Origin: Fidelibacterota bacterium | GTDB lineage: Bacteria; Pseudomonadota; Alphaproteobacteria; Rhodospirillales; Rhodospirillaceae | Direction of reading: 5' to 3' | Assembly: GCA_947476065.1 (NCBI GenBank) | Contig: CANJPG010000003.1 | Span: 21,476 to 85,475 of the forward strand | DNA length: 64,000 bases | Notes under the pieces: generated by a model | Told to the model about the DNA's origin: nothing | The model's input: only the letters and a program-made list of their open reading frames with translations | Database searches by the model: none | Made by a program: the position numbers and the translations under genes | Part shown: in pieces, positions 44,453 to 53,280 of the stretch | Numbering within the stretch: position 1 is the stretch's first letter | How the letters are laid out: each line of letters opens with the position of its first letter

Positions 44453-45187
44453 ATGCGACACATCTGGATCATCACCAAGCGCGAGCTGGCGGCCTATTTC
44501 TCGACGCCGGTCGCCTTCGTCTTCATCGCCATCTTCGTGGCGCTGACCGGCGCCTTGACCTTCTACATCGGCCGCTTCTTCGAGCGCGACCAGGCCAACC
44601 TCGATACCTTCTTCGGCTTTCACCCGTGGCTTTATCTGCTGCTGGTGCCGGCGGTGTCGATGCGCCTGTGGGCCGAGGAGCGCAAGTCGGGCACTATCGA
44701 GCAGCTGCTGACCTTGCCGGTCACCACCACCGAGGCCGTGATGGGTAAGTTCATTGCCGCCTGGCTGTTCTGCGGCATTGCCTTGGCACTCACCATGCCG
44801 ATGTGGATCACCGTCAATGTCCTGGGCTCGCCCGACAATGGCGCGATTACCGTGGCTTATCTCGGCAGCTTCCTCATGGCCGGCGCGTTCCTTGCGATCG
44901 GTATCTGCATGTCTGCCCTGACCCGCAATCAGATCGTCGCGTTCATCGCCGCCGCCGTCGTGTGTTTCCTGTTCACCATGAGCGGCCTAGACATGGTGCT
45001 GAACGTCTTCCGAGGCTGGGCACCCAGCGCACTTGTTGAAACCATCGGTTCCTTCAGCTTCCTTTCGCGCTTCCAGTCCTTGACGCGCGGCGTCATCGAG
45101 GTGAGGGACCTGGTGTTCCTCGTGTCCATCACCGCCTTCTGGCTGTTTGCCACGGTCGTCTTCGTCGACGCCCGCAAAGCGGCTTAG
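44453..45187 (+). CDS. ABC transporter permease, GldF-like
   Basis: 244 residues, six membrane helices of ABC-2 type. Starts RHIWIITKRELAAYFSTPVAFVFIAIF; the LRLWAEERKSGTIEQLL-type motif (MRLWAEERKSGT here) marks the coupling region typical of GldF/NosY-like permeases. It should form the membrane channel with the ATPase before it. Followed after 10 nt by the GldG-like gene with its own AGGAG site. Confidence 0.92.
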   Translation: MRHIWIITKRELAAYFSTPVAFVFIAIFVALTGALTFYIGRFFERDQANLDTFFGFHPWLYLLLVPAVSMRLWAEERKSGTIEQLLTLPVTTTEAVMGKFIAAWLFCGIALALTMPMWITVNVLGSPDNGAITVAYLGSFLMAGAFLAIGICMSALTRNQIVAFIAAAVVCFLFTMSGLDMVLNVFRGWAPSALVETIGSFSFLSRFQSLTRGVIEVRDLVFLVSITAFWLFATVVFVDARKAA

Positions 45188-45197
45188 GAGAACGGCC

Positions 45198-47099
45198 ATG
45201 TTGCAGCGTCTCGACTCCGCCCGTCTCGCCATCCTGGCCGTTTTTGTCGCCGCGATCCTGTTCGTGGCTGTAAACCTCTTGGCCAATATCTGGTTCTCGC
45301 AGTGGCGCGCCGACTTCACGGAAAGTGCCTCCTACACCACCTCGGCGCAGCTGCGACCTATCTTCGAGAACATCAAAGAGCCGATCACGGTGCGGCTCTA
45401 CTACACCGACGCCGTCGGCCGTGTGAGCCCGCGCCACGCCCAGTATTACGCCCGCGTGCGCGACCTCTTGCAGCAATACAGCAAGCTGGCAAAGGGCATG
45501 ATCAAGCTCGAGCTTTACAGCCCCGAACCGTTCTCCGATGTCGAAGACCGCGCTGTTGGATTTGGCATGCAGGGCCTGCCGCTCAACCAGCAGGGCGAGG
45601 TGGGTTACTTTGGCTTAGCTGCCACCAACTCCACCGACGACGAACAGGTCATCCCGTTCTTCTCGGTCGACCGTGAACGCTTCCTCGAATACGACCTGAC
45701 CAAGCTGATCTACAACCTCGCGCGTCCATCACAGCCCAAGATCGGCCTGATCACGGCCCTGCAGATGGACGGCATGGCCTCGATGAGCCAGGAGCAACTG
45801 CAGCAGATGCAGGCGGCTGGCGGCGAGCCGCCGCAGCCCTGGGCGATCATGCAGCAGATCCGCGAGTTCTTCGCGATACAGAACCTCGCCCCCGACATCA
45901 CGCATATCCCCGCCGACATCGACATGCTGCTGCTGATTCAGCCCGAAGGCCTGACACCTCAGGCCCAACTGGCGATCGACCAGTACGTCATGAACGGCGG
46001 CAAGGCGCTGCTCTTCATCGACCCCAATGCGGAATCGCAAAGCGCCATTGCCAATCTCACCCAGCGCGAGAAGCGCAAGCCCGGCAATGTCTCCGGCATC
46101 AAGAAGCTCATGGCGGCCTGGGGCGTGCGCTTGGCCGAGGGCAAAGTCGTCGGCGACGTGGACTCCGCCATCCGCGTCAACATGGCCATGAACGGCCGTC
46201 CTATTTTGTCGGACTACGTTGCATGGATGCGACTTGAAGCCGACCACTTCGATCCCAACGATGCCGTCACGGGCGATCTGAAACAGATTAACGTCGCCAC
46301 GGCTGGCGCTTTGGAAGTCGTGGCCGACGCTGGCACTACCGTCACGCCGCTGATGATGACCGGCCCCCGCTCCATGCGCATGGACGCCGACAAGTTTGTC
46401 AGCATGCCGGATATCGTCTCCCTGTTCCGCGACTTTCAGCCCCAGAACAAGCGCGAGATCATAGCGGCGCGCATCGTCGGCAAGGCCAAGAGCGCTTTTC
46501 CCGATGCCACGGATACGGTGAAAGAAGCCAAGCAGCCCATCAACGTCATCGTCGTCGCCGACACCGACCTGCTGATGGACCGCTTCTGGGTCGAGGTCAA
46601 TCAAGCGATGGGCCAGACGGTGATGTCGCCGACCTCGGACAACGGCAACTTCGTCTCCAATGCGCTTGAGAACCTGACTGGCACGCCGGCCCTGTCGTCG
46701 TTGCGCGGCCACGGCGTGCAGAGCCACCCCTTCACGCTGCTCGACGATATCCGCCGCGATGCCGAGATGCAGTACCGCGCCAAGGAGCAGGGGCTCACCA
46801 GCCACCTCGAGGAGCTGGAGAAGAAAGCCAGCGCCATGCAGGTCAAGCAGGACGGCAGCGGCGCCGCGGTGCTCAGCGAACAGGATAAGCGCACCATCGA
46901 GACTTACCGCGCCGACATCCTGGCCACGCGCCGCGAACTGCGCGAGGTGCAGCGCGCCTTGCGTGAAAATATCGACCGCCTGCAGGGCTCGATCACCTTC
47001 GCCAATACGGCGGGCGTGCCCATTGTCTTCGGTCTGATCCTGATTGCGGTGGCTGTGGTCCGGCATCGCCGGCGCAAGCGCCGCGCGACCGACGTTTAA
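45198..47099 (+). CDS. GldG-like ABC auxiliary membrane protein
   Basis: 633 residues from ATG 45198 (AGGAG 8 nt upstream). One N-terminal membrane helix, a large extracytoplasmic ABC_transp_aux region (FTESASYTTSAQLRPIFENIKEPITVRLYY; LYNLARPSQPKIG; a helical arm with LEELEKKASAM), and a C-terminal membrane helix (VPIVFGLILIAVAVV) with an Arg-rich end. This is the GldG layout. In Flavobacteria GldAFG affects gliding; in non-gliding proteobacteria its substrate is unknown. Confidence 0.9.
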   Translation: MLQRLDSARLAILAVFVAAILFVAVNLLANIWFSQWRADFTESASYTTSAQLRPIFENIKEPITVRLYYTDAVGRVSPRHAQYYARVRDLLQQYSKLAKGMIKLELYSPEPFSDVEDRAVGFGMQGLPLNQQGEVGYFGLAATNSTDDEQVIPFFSVDRERFLEYDLTKLIYNLARPSQPKIGLITALQMDGMASMSQEQLQQMQAAGGEPPQPWAIMQQIREFFAIQNLAPDITHIPADIDMLLLIQPEGLTPQAQLAIDQYVMNGGKALLFIDPNAESQSAIANLTQREKRKPGNVSGIKKLMAAWGVRLAEGKVVGDVDSAIRVNMAMNGRPILSDYVAWMRLEADHFDPNDAVTGDLKQINVATAGALEVVADAGTTVTPLMMTGPRSMRMDADKFVSMPDIVSLFRDFQPQNKREIIAARIVGKAKSAFPDATDTVKEAKQPINVIVVADTDLLMDRFWVEVNQAMGQTVMSPTSDNGNFVSNALENLTGTPALSSLRGHGVQSHPFTLLDDIRRDAEMQYRAKEQGLTSHLEELEKKASAMQVKQDGSGAAVLSEQDKRTIETYRADILATRRELREVQRALRENIDRLQGSITFANTAGVPIVFGLILIAVAVVRHRRRKRRATDV

Positions 47100-47117
47100 G
47101 AGCGGAGGGACAGAACC

Positions 47118-48215
47118 ATGAACGCCAAAACCTTCACCATCCTCTCCGGGGTCACCGCCGCCGCCGTGGTGCTGGCCATCGTCGCCATGTTGGGCCAGCC
47201 GCGCTTCGAGGCCACCGATACCCACGGTGAGTCGCTACTTCCCAATCTGGTCAAGGACTCCGAGCGACTGAAGACCGTTGTCGTTCGCCAGGCCGGCGAG
47301 ACCTTGTCGCTCGATTGGGACGGCAAGTTCTGGCATGCTCGCGAGCGCCACAACTACCTGGCCAACGGTGATCGTATCAGCAACCTGCTCGTCACGCTGG
47401 CGCGCATGACCAAGATCGAAGGCAAGACTAAGGACCCCGAGCGCTACGCGCGGCTTGAAGTTGAAGACCCTGCCGGCAAAAACGCCCGGAGCCGCCAGGT
47501 GTCGCTGATCGACAACACGGGCAAGGAAATCGGCAGCGTCGTACTCGGCAAGCGCCAGTACAACATCGGCAGCCAGGGCAACAACACCTATGTCCGTCTC
47601 GCCGGCGATCCGCAGGTCTGGCTCGCGGCCGGCGAAGTCGAAGATGCCCAAACCGGCATCAGTGACTGGCTGAACAAGGAAATCATCAACATCAACGCCA
47701 ACGTAATCGGCCGCGTGACGGTGACCCATCCGAACGGCGAGAAGGTCGTGGCCGAGCGCGAGACCACGGAATCGCCGAACCTCGTTATAGAAAACCTGCC
47801 CAAGAGCGCTGCCGCCGCCAGCGATGGCACCGCCGACGAATATGCCCGCGTGCTCTCCGGCATGACGCTGGAAGACGTGGCCGCCGCCGCCGACAAGCCA
47901 TTCCCCAAGGATCAGACGCTGACGGCCGTCTTCGAAGGTATGACCGGCTTTGTGGTGACCCTGGAACTGGCCGAGATCGACGGCATCGACTGGATCAAGA
48001 TCAAAGGCACGCCGCCCAGCACCGCCATGAGCAAGCCGGGCGACAGCAAGATGGTCGATCTGCGCACCGATTGGGGCGCCCTGATGAGCAATCTCAATGC
48101 GCGGACCGATGGCTGGGCCTTCCAAGTGCCGGCCTTCCAGGTTTCGACCTTGAAGCACCGCATGACCGATATGCTGAAAAAGGCGGACGCGCCCCGTAGC
48201 GGGCCTCCGGCCTGA
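47118..48215 (+). CDS. DUF4340-family exported protein
   Basis: 365 residues; N-terminal membrane anchor (TAAAVVLAIVAMLGQ) and beta-rich extracytoplasmic repeats: LKTVVVRQAGETLSLDWDGKFW, IDNTGKEIGSVVLGKRQYN, LAGDPQVWLA. This is the DUF4340 pattern, which regularly follows gldFG-like genes. It is probably an envelope partner of the ABC complex; biochemical role unknown. 18 nt after the GldG-like gene, last large gene of the operon. Confidence 0.9.
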   Translation: MNAKTFTILSGVTAAAVVLAIVAMLGQPRFEATDTHGESLLPNLVKDSERLKTVVVRQAGETLSLDWDGKFWHARERHNYLANGDRISNLLVTLARMTKIEGKTKDPERYARLEVEDPAGKNARSRQVSLIDNTGKEIGSVVLGKRQYNIGSQGNNTYVRLAGDPQVWLAAGEVEDAQTGISDWLNKEIININANVIGRVTVTHPNGEKVVAERETTESPNLVIENLPKSAAAASDGTADEYARVLSGMTLEDVAAAADKPFPKDQTLTAVFEGMTGFVVTLELAEIDGIDWIKIKGTPPSTAMSKPGDSKMVDLRTDWGALMSNLNARTDGWAFQVPAFQVSTLKHRMTDMLKKADAPRSGPPA

Positions 48216-48298
48216 GGTTTTTTGCTGATTACGGCTGGCCTTTCAGAACAGGCCGGATCAACATAGCGCACGAGACTTAAGTTGGGTGGGGGCCCGAT

Positions 48299-48490
48299 AT
48301 GAGCAAATTCGTTTTGCTGCAGGCGATGTACTGCATCACCGGTATCCTGTTCTTCGTGCGCGATCTCTATAACAAGGTGCCCATGGGCAAAGGCATCATC
48401 AATGCCTTCATCTGGCCCTATGCGCAGTTCGAGGTCCTGAAGACCTACGCGCTGGGTATGCTCGATCCCGTCCTGAAGATGATCAACTAA
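48299..48490 (+). CDS. Small membrane-associated protein of unknown function
   Basis: 63 residues. One hydrophobic stretch near the N terminus (FVLLQAMYCITGILFF), a charged RDLYNKVPMGKG turn and a second moderately hydrophobic part (INAFIWPYAQFEVL). A GGTGGGGG lies upstream. It may be a late member of the Gld-like operon (83 bp gap). Its stop codon overlaps that of a convergent tiny gene. Not recognised. Confidence 0.55.
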   Translation: MSKFVLLQAMYCITGILFFVRDLYNKVPMGKGIINAFIWPYAQFEVLKTYALGMLDPVLKMIN

Positions 48491-48630
48491 CCGCTCTTTT
48501 TCGCACGCAAGCGCTGGTAGGCCGCCCGCATGCGTTCGCGCCGCAGTTTGCAGGCCGGGCAGGGCAGGACGAGCGCCAGAACCACAATCACCGCGACCGT
48601 CGCGCCGGAGATCAGCAGGAGCGCGGTCAT
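48487..48630 (-). CDS. 47-residue single-span membrane protein with CxxC
   Basis: Starts at ATG 48630, which overlaps the stop of the ferredoxin-like gene (ATGA), so it is translationally coupled. N-terminal membrane helix (about 3-22), then PCPACK with a CxxC pair right at the membrane face, and a basic C-terminal tail of about 20 residues. The pair could hold a metal or redox group. No family recognised. Confidence 0.6.
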   Translation of the reverse strand: MTALLLISGATVAVIVVLALVLPCPACKLRRERMRAAYQRLRAKKSG

Positions 48631-48971
48631 GGCGCCGGCGTTGTTTCCGCAGTCTTGCGCCGTTCGGCTTCGGCCCGGATCGCGACCATGATGCGCTCAA
48701 TGGCACCGTCCGTAACCTCGCCCTCCAGATTGAAATAATCGGCACCCTGAATCTTCAGGTTTGGGCCATGGGCGCAGTTATTCATACAGGGGCCACGGGT
48801 GACGCTGGCGGGAATACGCTCGGCCAGGATTTCGCGCTCCAGGGCATCGGCCAGGCCGCGGCTGCCGCGCCCGGCGCAGGAGGGCAGCTTGTCGGTGTTC
48901 AGGCGTTTGTTGATGCAGACACGCACCGTGAACAGCGGCTTTTCGGTCGGACGCCAATCACCTTCCATCAT
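48627..48971 (-). CDS. Thioredoxin-like [2Fe-2S] ferredoxin domain protein
   Basis: 114 residues from ATG 48971; its start overlaps the Nudix stop codon. Four Cys in the order C-x11-C...C-x3-C (VCINKRLNTDKLPSC and PCMNNC) match the thioredoxin-like [2Fe-2S] ferredoxin fold seen in NuoE C-terminal domains and stand-alone ferredoxins. It probably carries one electron; partner unknown. Middle gene of a Nudix-ferredoxin-CxxC unit in which every junction overlaps. Confidence 0.85.
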   Translation of the reverse strand: MMEGDWRPTEKPLFTVRVCINKRLNTDKLPSCAGRGSRGLADALEREILAERIPASVTRGPCMNNCAHGPNLKIQGADYFNLEGEVTDGAIERIMVAIRAEAERRKTAETTPAP

Positions 48972-49426
48972 GCGCGCTGATCCATTGCCGCAGCCATCAG
49001 GATGACCCGAGTGGTCTCGCTCCACAGATTATAGTCCGCAAGCCCGGCCACAGGCACCCAGCAAACCGCCACGGCGTCGTCGCCCGGTTTAGGTTCGCCG
49101 CCGCTCCACCAAGCGCGGTAGTCGATCAGGCTGAGATGGTGGGTGAGCCCGCCGCCAGTGTCGCAGATAAGGCCGTCGGCCACGTCGATCAAGGCCAGGT
49201 CGCCGACCGTAAGGCCGGTTTCTTCGAGGACCTCGCGGGCCGCGGCGGCCTTCAGCGTCTCGCCCCATTCCTGTTTGCCGCCGGGAATGCTCCACTGGCC
49301 CTGGCGCGGCGGCTTGCCGCGGCGAATCAGCAGGACGTCGAGTCCGCCAGCTCCCTCGCGCAGAACGACGACGCCGACCCCGACCACGGGGCGGCGGGCA
49401 GAAGAGTTGTCGATTGTGTCGTTCAT
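48968..49426 (-). CDS. Nudix hydrolase
   Basis: 152 residues from ATG 49426; a longer frame to 49525 lacks a ribosome site and is antisense to the DUF502 start. The Nudix box GX5EX7REUXEEXGU is exact (GGKQEWGETLKAAAAREVLEETG). Such enzymes hydrolyse a nucleoside diphosphate linked to another group; the substrate (for example ADP-ribose or an oxidised nucleotide) cannot be told. First gene of the overlapping three-gene unit; 37 bp from the divergent DUF502 gene. Confidence 0.92.
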   Translation of the reverse strand: MNDTIDNSSARRPVVGVGVVVLREGAGGLDVLLIRRGKPPRQGQWSIPGGKQEWGETLKAAAAREVLEETGLTVGDLALIDVADGLICDTGGGLTHHLSLIDYRAWWSGGEPKPGDDAVAVCWVPVAGLADYNLWSETTRVILMAAAMDQRA

Positions 49427-49463
49427 GGTGGCGGTAACCCCGGCGAATTGACATGATGATGGC

Positions 49464-50144
49464 ATGAGTGACGCCGCATCTCCACCGCCGCCCGAACCAC
49501 AACCCGTTGTTCTGCCCTGGCGCAAGTCGTTGACTGCACGGCTTCGGAACTATTTCCTGGCCGGTTTACTGCTGACGGCCCCGATTGGGATCACCCTCTA
49601 TGTGGCCTGGCTGATCGTCGACTACATCGACACCGTCGTCACCAGCCTCATCCCCACGGCCTACAACCCCAACACCTATCTGCCCTTTGCCATTCCGGGC
49701 CTGGGCATCGTCATTGTCGTGGTTGTGCTGACGCTGATCGGCTTCCTGACGGCCAACTACCTCGGCCGCATATTGGTGCGCCTGGGCGAGCGTATCGTCG
49801 CGCGCCTGCCGGTGATCCGCAGCTTCTACTCGGCGGTGAAGCAGATTTTCGAGACGGTATTTTCGAAGCAGACCCAATCCTTCCGCGAGGTCGTGCTTAT
49901 CGAGTTTCCGAGGAAGGAGATGTGGGCTCTCGGACTTGTGATTGCCAAGTCCGCACCCGAGATCCAGGACAAGGCGCCCGAGGAACTGTTCAGCGTGTTT
50001 ATCCCCACCATGTCCTTCACCTCGGGCTATCTCGTCTTCCTGCCGCGCCGCGACATGCGCACGCTGGAGATGTCGGTGGAGGAGTGCTTGAAGATGGTGG
50101 TCTCGGGCGGCATCGTCGTGCCGCCGGTGAAGGTCAAAGCATAG
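49464..50144 (+). CDS. DUF502-family membrane protein
   Basis: 226 residues. Pro-rich N terminus, two membrane helices (about 28-55 and 75-100), then a cytoplasmic region with RLPVIRSFYSAVKQIFETVFS and SFREVVLIEFPRKEMWALG, both diagnostic for DUF502. Family members are conserved inner-membrane proteins with no assigned function. 14 bp before msrA, so probably co-transcribed. Confidence 0.93.
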   Translation: MSDAASPPPPEPQPVVLPWRKSLTARLRNYFLAGLLLTAPIGITLYVAWLIVDYIDTVVTSLIPTAYNPNTYLPFAIPGLGIVIVVVVLTLIGFLTANYLGRILVRLGERIVARLPVIRSFYSAVKQIFETVFSKQTQSFREVVLIEFPRKEMWALGLVIAKSAPEIQDKAPEELFSVFIPTMSFTSGYLVFLPRRDMRTLEMSVEECLKMVVSGGIVVPPVKVKA

Positions 50145-50158
50145 CCGGGAGAATCCAG

Positions 50159-50884
50159 ATGTTCGACAGCAGACCCCAACATTTCCTTGGCCGCCGCGCC
50201 TTTCTGATGGGCGCTGCAGTGCTGACAGCGGGCACCGTTGCGCACAGCGCATTCGCCGCAGAAGACGGCCGCGCCATTCCCGCGCCGGCCACAGATCTGC
50301 CTGCCAGTGCCGCGCCCTCCGAAGTGATGGTCGTCGCTGGCGGATGCTTCTGGGGTGTTCAAGGTGTGTTCCAGCACACCACGGGCGTCATCCAGGCGGT
50401 GTCGGGCTATGCCGGAGGCCTGAAGAAGGACGCCGACTATCACACCGTAGGGGGCGGCGGCACTGGCCACGCGGAATCCGTCGAGATCACCTACGACCCC
50501 AGCAAGATCACCTACGGTAAGCTCCTGCAGATTTTCTTCGCGGTGGCGCACAATCCGACTCAATTGAATCGCCAAGGGCCCGACGATGGCCCTCAATACC
50601 GCTCGGCCATTTTCCCGCGTGACGACGCCCAAGCCACGGTCGCGGCGGCCTATATCGCGCAGCTGAACCAGGCGCATGTCTTCCCAAGCCCGATCGTCAC
50701 CAAGATCCAACCCAAGAAAGAGTTCTATCGCGCCGAGGCCTATCACCAGGACTACATGACGCTGAACCCGCGCCATCCATACATCGCCTTCAACGATCTG
50801 GCGAAGATCGGTGAATTGAAAAAGTATTTTCCCGACGCCTACCGCGCCAAGCCTGTCTTGGTGAATGCCAAGGCGGACGGCTGA
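50159..50884 (+). CDS. msrA: Exported peptide-methionine (S)-S-oxide reductase MsrA
   Basis: 241 residues from ATG 50159 (CGGGAG 7 nt upstream). Tat-like signal (GRRAFLMGAAVLTAG), so it should act in the periplasm on oxidised Met in envelope proteins. Active site GGCFWGVQGVF; GYAGG; GHAESVEITYDPSKI; and YHQDYM near the end are all MsrA motifs. The active-site Cys is the only Cys in the chain, so the usual resolving Cys is missing and an outside thiol must regenerate it. Convergent with recG across 156 bp. Confidence 0.96.
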   Translation: MFDSRPQHFLGRRAFLMGAAVLTAGTVAHSAFAAEDGRAIPAPATDLPASAAPSEVMVVAGGCFWGVQGVFQHTTGVIQAVSGYAGGLKKDADYHTVGGGGTGHAESVEITYDPSKITYGKLLQIFFAVAHNPTQLNRQGPDDGPQYRSAIFPRDDAQATVAAAYIAQLNQAHVFPSPIVTKIQPKKEFYRAEAYHQDYMTLNPRHPYIAFNDLAKIGELKKYFPDAYRAKPVLVNAKADG

Positions 50885-50937
50885 AAAGATGAGGGCCTTG
50901 GGCCCGCCTAGCTCGCGGATGGAGCACACGCCTGAAA

Positions 50938-50963
50938 CATACTGCAATAGCTATTGCAGTATG
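50938..50963. repeat. 26-bp perfect palindrome between convergent genes
   Basis: CATACTGCAATAG is followed at once by its exact reverse complement, with no spacer. It lies in the 156-bp gap between msrA and recG, which converge, so a promoter operator is not expected. There is no T run for an intrinsic terminator. The local sequence (50940-51030) is noticeably more AT-rich than its surroundings. Confidence 0.9.
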
Positions 50964-51040
50964 AGTGCGGTGTGGCAAATTCAACTAGAACTTTTCAAAT
51001 CTGCTCATAGCGGAAAGCTACACCATAGTTCGATACAGGC

Positions 51041-53137
51041 TCAGCCCGACCGCAGGGTTCTCACCGCGTCATCCTGTTCGAACAGGTACAACAGCGTGCG
51101 CAGGGCTTGGCCGCGCGGGGTTTCGAGATTGGCATCGCGGGCGATGACCAGCTTGGCGTCGTCGCGGGCGGCGGCCAGGAGCTCCCCGTGAACGGCCAAG
51201 TCGGCTAAGCGGAATTCGGGCATACCGCTTTGCCTGGTTCCAAGCACTTCGCCGCTTCCCCTCAGCCGTAAGTCCTCCTCGGCAATTACAAAGCCGTCTT
51301 CGGTGCTGCGCATGGTTTCCAGGCGCGCCTTGGCAGTTTGGGTCAGGGGCGGGGCGTACATCAGGAGACAAGTGCCAGACTTTCCACCCCGGCCGATGCG
51401 TCCGCGCAACTGATGCAGCTGCGCGAGGCCGAAGCGCTCGGCATGTTCGATGACCATGACCGTGGCGTCGGGCACATCGACGCCGACTTCGATCACGGTG
51501 GTCGCCACCAGCACCTTCGCGCCGTCGTTTCCGGAGAAGGAGTCCATGGCGGCGTCTTTTTCGGCAGGCTTCATCTTGCCGTGAATCAGGGCCACGTCCT
51601 GGCCCATGACGGCTTTCAGATGGGCGTAGCGCTCCTCCGCGGCGGCCAGGTCGATCAGCTCGGACTCCTCCACCAGCGGGCAGACCCAATATACCTTGGC
51701 GCCCTTGGCCAAGGCGCGCTGGATGCCCTCGACGGTTTCGGCAAGGCGTTCCAGGCTGACAAGGCGCGTATCGATGGGCATGCGGCCCGGGGGTTTTTCA
51801 TCCAGGCGCGAGACATCCATGTCGCCGTAGGCGGTCAGCGCCAGGGTTCGGGGGATAGGCGTTGCCGTCATCACCAGGACGTCGGTGCCCGAGCCTTTGC
51901 CGGCCAGCTCCAGCCGCTGATGCACGCCGAAGCGGTGCTGTTCGTCGATCACGGCAAAAGCCAGATCGGCGAATTCCACATCTTTTTGGAAAAGCGCGTG
52001 GGTGCCGACGACGATCTGCACGCGGCCGGCAGCGATGTCTTCCATCAGCGCGGTTCGCGCCGCTCCCTTACTGCGCCCGGTAAGCACTTCCACGCGCACG
52101 CCGGCAGCGGCGCAGAGGGGCCGCAGTGTTTCAAAATGCTGCTGGGCGAGGATTTCCGTCGGCGCCATCAGGGTCGCCTGGGCGCCGGCTTCCACCGCCG
52201 CCAGCATGGCCATTAGGGCCACGATCGTCTTGCCGCTGCCGACGTCGCCCTGCAGCAGGCGTAGCATCCGAGTCTCGTTGGTCATGTCGGCGAAGATCTC
52301 GGCTAGGGCTCGGCTTTGTGCGCCGGTCAGGGCATAGCGCAGGGCGGCTTGCACCTTGGCCCGCAGATGTCCGTCGCCCACCAGACTGCGCCCGCGCCGC
52401 ACGCGGGTTTTTAGCCGCGTCAAAGCCAACGCCAGTTGGTTGGACAGGAGTTCATCATAAGCCAGCCGCGCCCGCGCCGGGGTGAGGGCAGAGATGTCTT
52501 CATCGCCCGTGGGCGCATGGGCCGTGCGCAGGGCCTCGCGCCAGGGCTGCCAGCCTTGGCGTTTCAGGTAGGCCTCGTCCTGCCACTCGGGCAATTCGGG
52601 TACCTTGGCCAGCGCGGCGCGGATCGCCTTATCGAGGATCTTGGGCGCCAGGCCTTCGGTCAGCGGATAGACCGGCTCGACACGTTTGACCTCGTCAATT
52701 TTGCTCAAGGGTGCCATGTGGTCCGGATGGCTCATTTGGCGGCGGCCGTCGAACAACTCGATCTTGCCGCTGATGACGCGCTTCTCGCCGACGGGCAGCT
52801 GGGCCTCGAGGTAATCCTGGTTGCCGCGGAAAAAGACCAACGAGATATTGCCGGTCTCGTCGCCGCAAAGGACACGGTAAGGGATTTTGCTGCGGGGCGG
52901 CGGCGGGGAATGGGCCAGCACCTCGACGACCAGGGTGGCTATTTTTCCGGCCGGCGCGTCACCGACTTTCGGCGAAAAGCGCCGGTCCAATACGCCCGAC
53001 GGCAGGTGCCAGAGCAGGTTGACGACGTTTTCCCCCGCGACCCGCTCGACCAGCTTGACCAGACGCGGCCCGATGCCCGGTAAGGTCGTGACCTTGGCGA
53101 ACAGCGGAAACAGCACCTGGGGTCGGAGTGCGCTCAT
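51041..53137 (-). CDS. recG: ATP-dependent DNA helicase RecG
   Basis: 698 residues from ATG 53137. N-terminal wedge/OB domain (LPGIGPRLVKLVERV; KVGDAPAGKIATLVVEVL), helicase motif I LLQGDVGSGKTIVA, motif II FAVIDEQHRFGV, motif III VMTATPIPRTLAL, motif VI QLRGRIGRGGKSG, and a C-terminal TRG-type region. RecG remodels stalled forks and Holliday junctions. Divergent from sdhE-mfd. Confidence 0.98.
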   Translation of the reverse strand: MSALRPQVLFPLFAKVTTLPGIGPRLVKLVERVAGENVVNLLWHLPSGVLDRRFSPKVGDAPAGKIATLVVEVLAHSPPPPRSKIPYRVLCGDETGNISLVFFRGNQDYLEAQLPVGEKRVISGKIELFDGRRQMSHPDHMAPLSKIDEVKRVEPVYPLTEGLAPKILDKAIRAALAKVPELPEWQDEAYLKRQGWQPWREALRTAHAPTGDEDISALTPARARLAYDELLSNQLALALTRLKTRVRRGRSLVGDGHLRAKVQAALRYALTGAQSRALAEIFADMTNETRMLRLLQGDVGSGKTIVALMAMLAAVEAGAQATLMAPTEILAQQHFETLRPLCAAAGVRVEVLTGRSKGAARTALMEDIAAGRVQIVVGTHALFQKDVEFADLAFAVIDEQHRFGVHQRLELAGKGSGTDVLVMTATPIPRTLALTAYGDMDVSRLDEKPPGRMPIDTRLVSLERLAETVEGIQRALAKGAKVYWVCPLVEESELIDLAAAEERYAHLKAVMGQDVALIHGKMKPAEKDAAMDSFSGNDGAKVLVATTVIEVGVDVPDATVMVIEHAERFGLAQLHQLRGRIGRGGKSGTCLLMYAPPLTQTAKARLETMRSTEDGFVIAEEDLRLRGSGEVLGTRQSGMPEFRLADLAVHGELLAAARDDAKLVIARDANLETPRGQALRTLLYLFEQDDAVRTLRSG

Positions 53138-53280
53138 AACAGCTTGCAATACCTGGCAATTCAGATGGGCTGACAGACGGCGGTAATAGCATTATATCCA
53201 AGCCAACCCACGGGCGACCTTGAATTTGGGAAACCAATTTCGGTCCGGCCCGGGGGATACTTTTGTTTGGGCCCCAAAAA

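Noticed and set aside
45729..47225. Long open frame (498 codons) antisense to the GldG-like gene
   Set aside because: His/Gln/Gly-rich translation with no domain, opposite a clear GldG-like gene; typical antisense frame in GC-rich DNA.
50938..50963. Palindrome as a XerCD dif site
   Set aside because: Length is close to dif, but sequence does not match known dif arms, and dif sites are not perfect zero-spacer palindromes.
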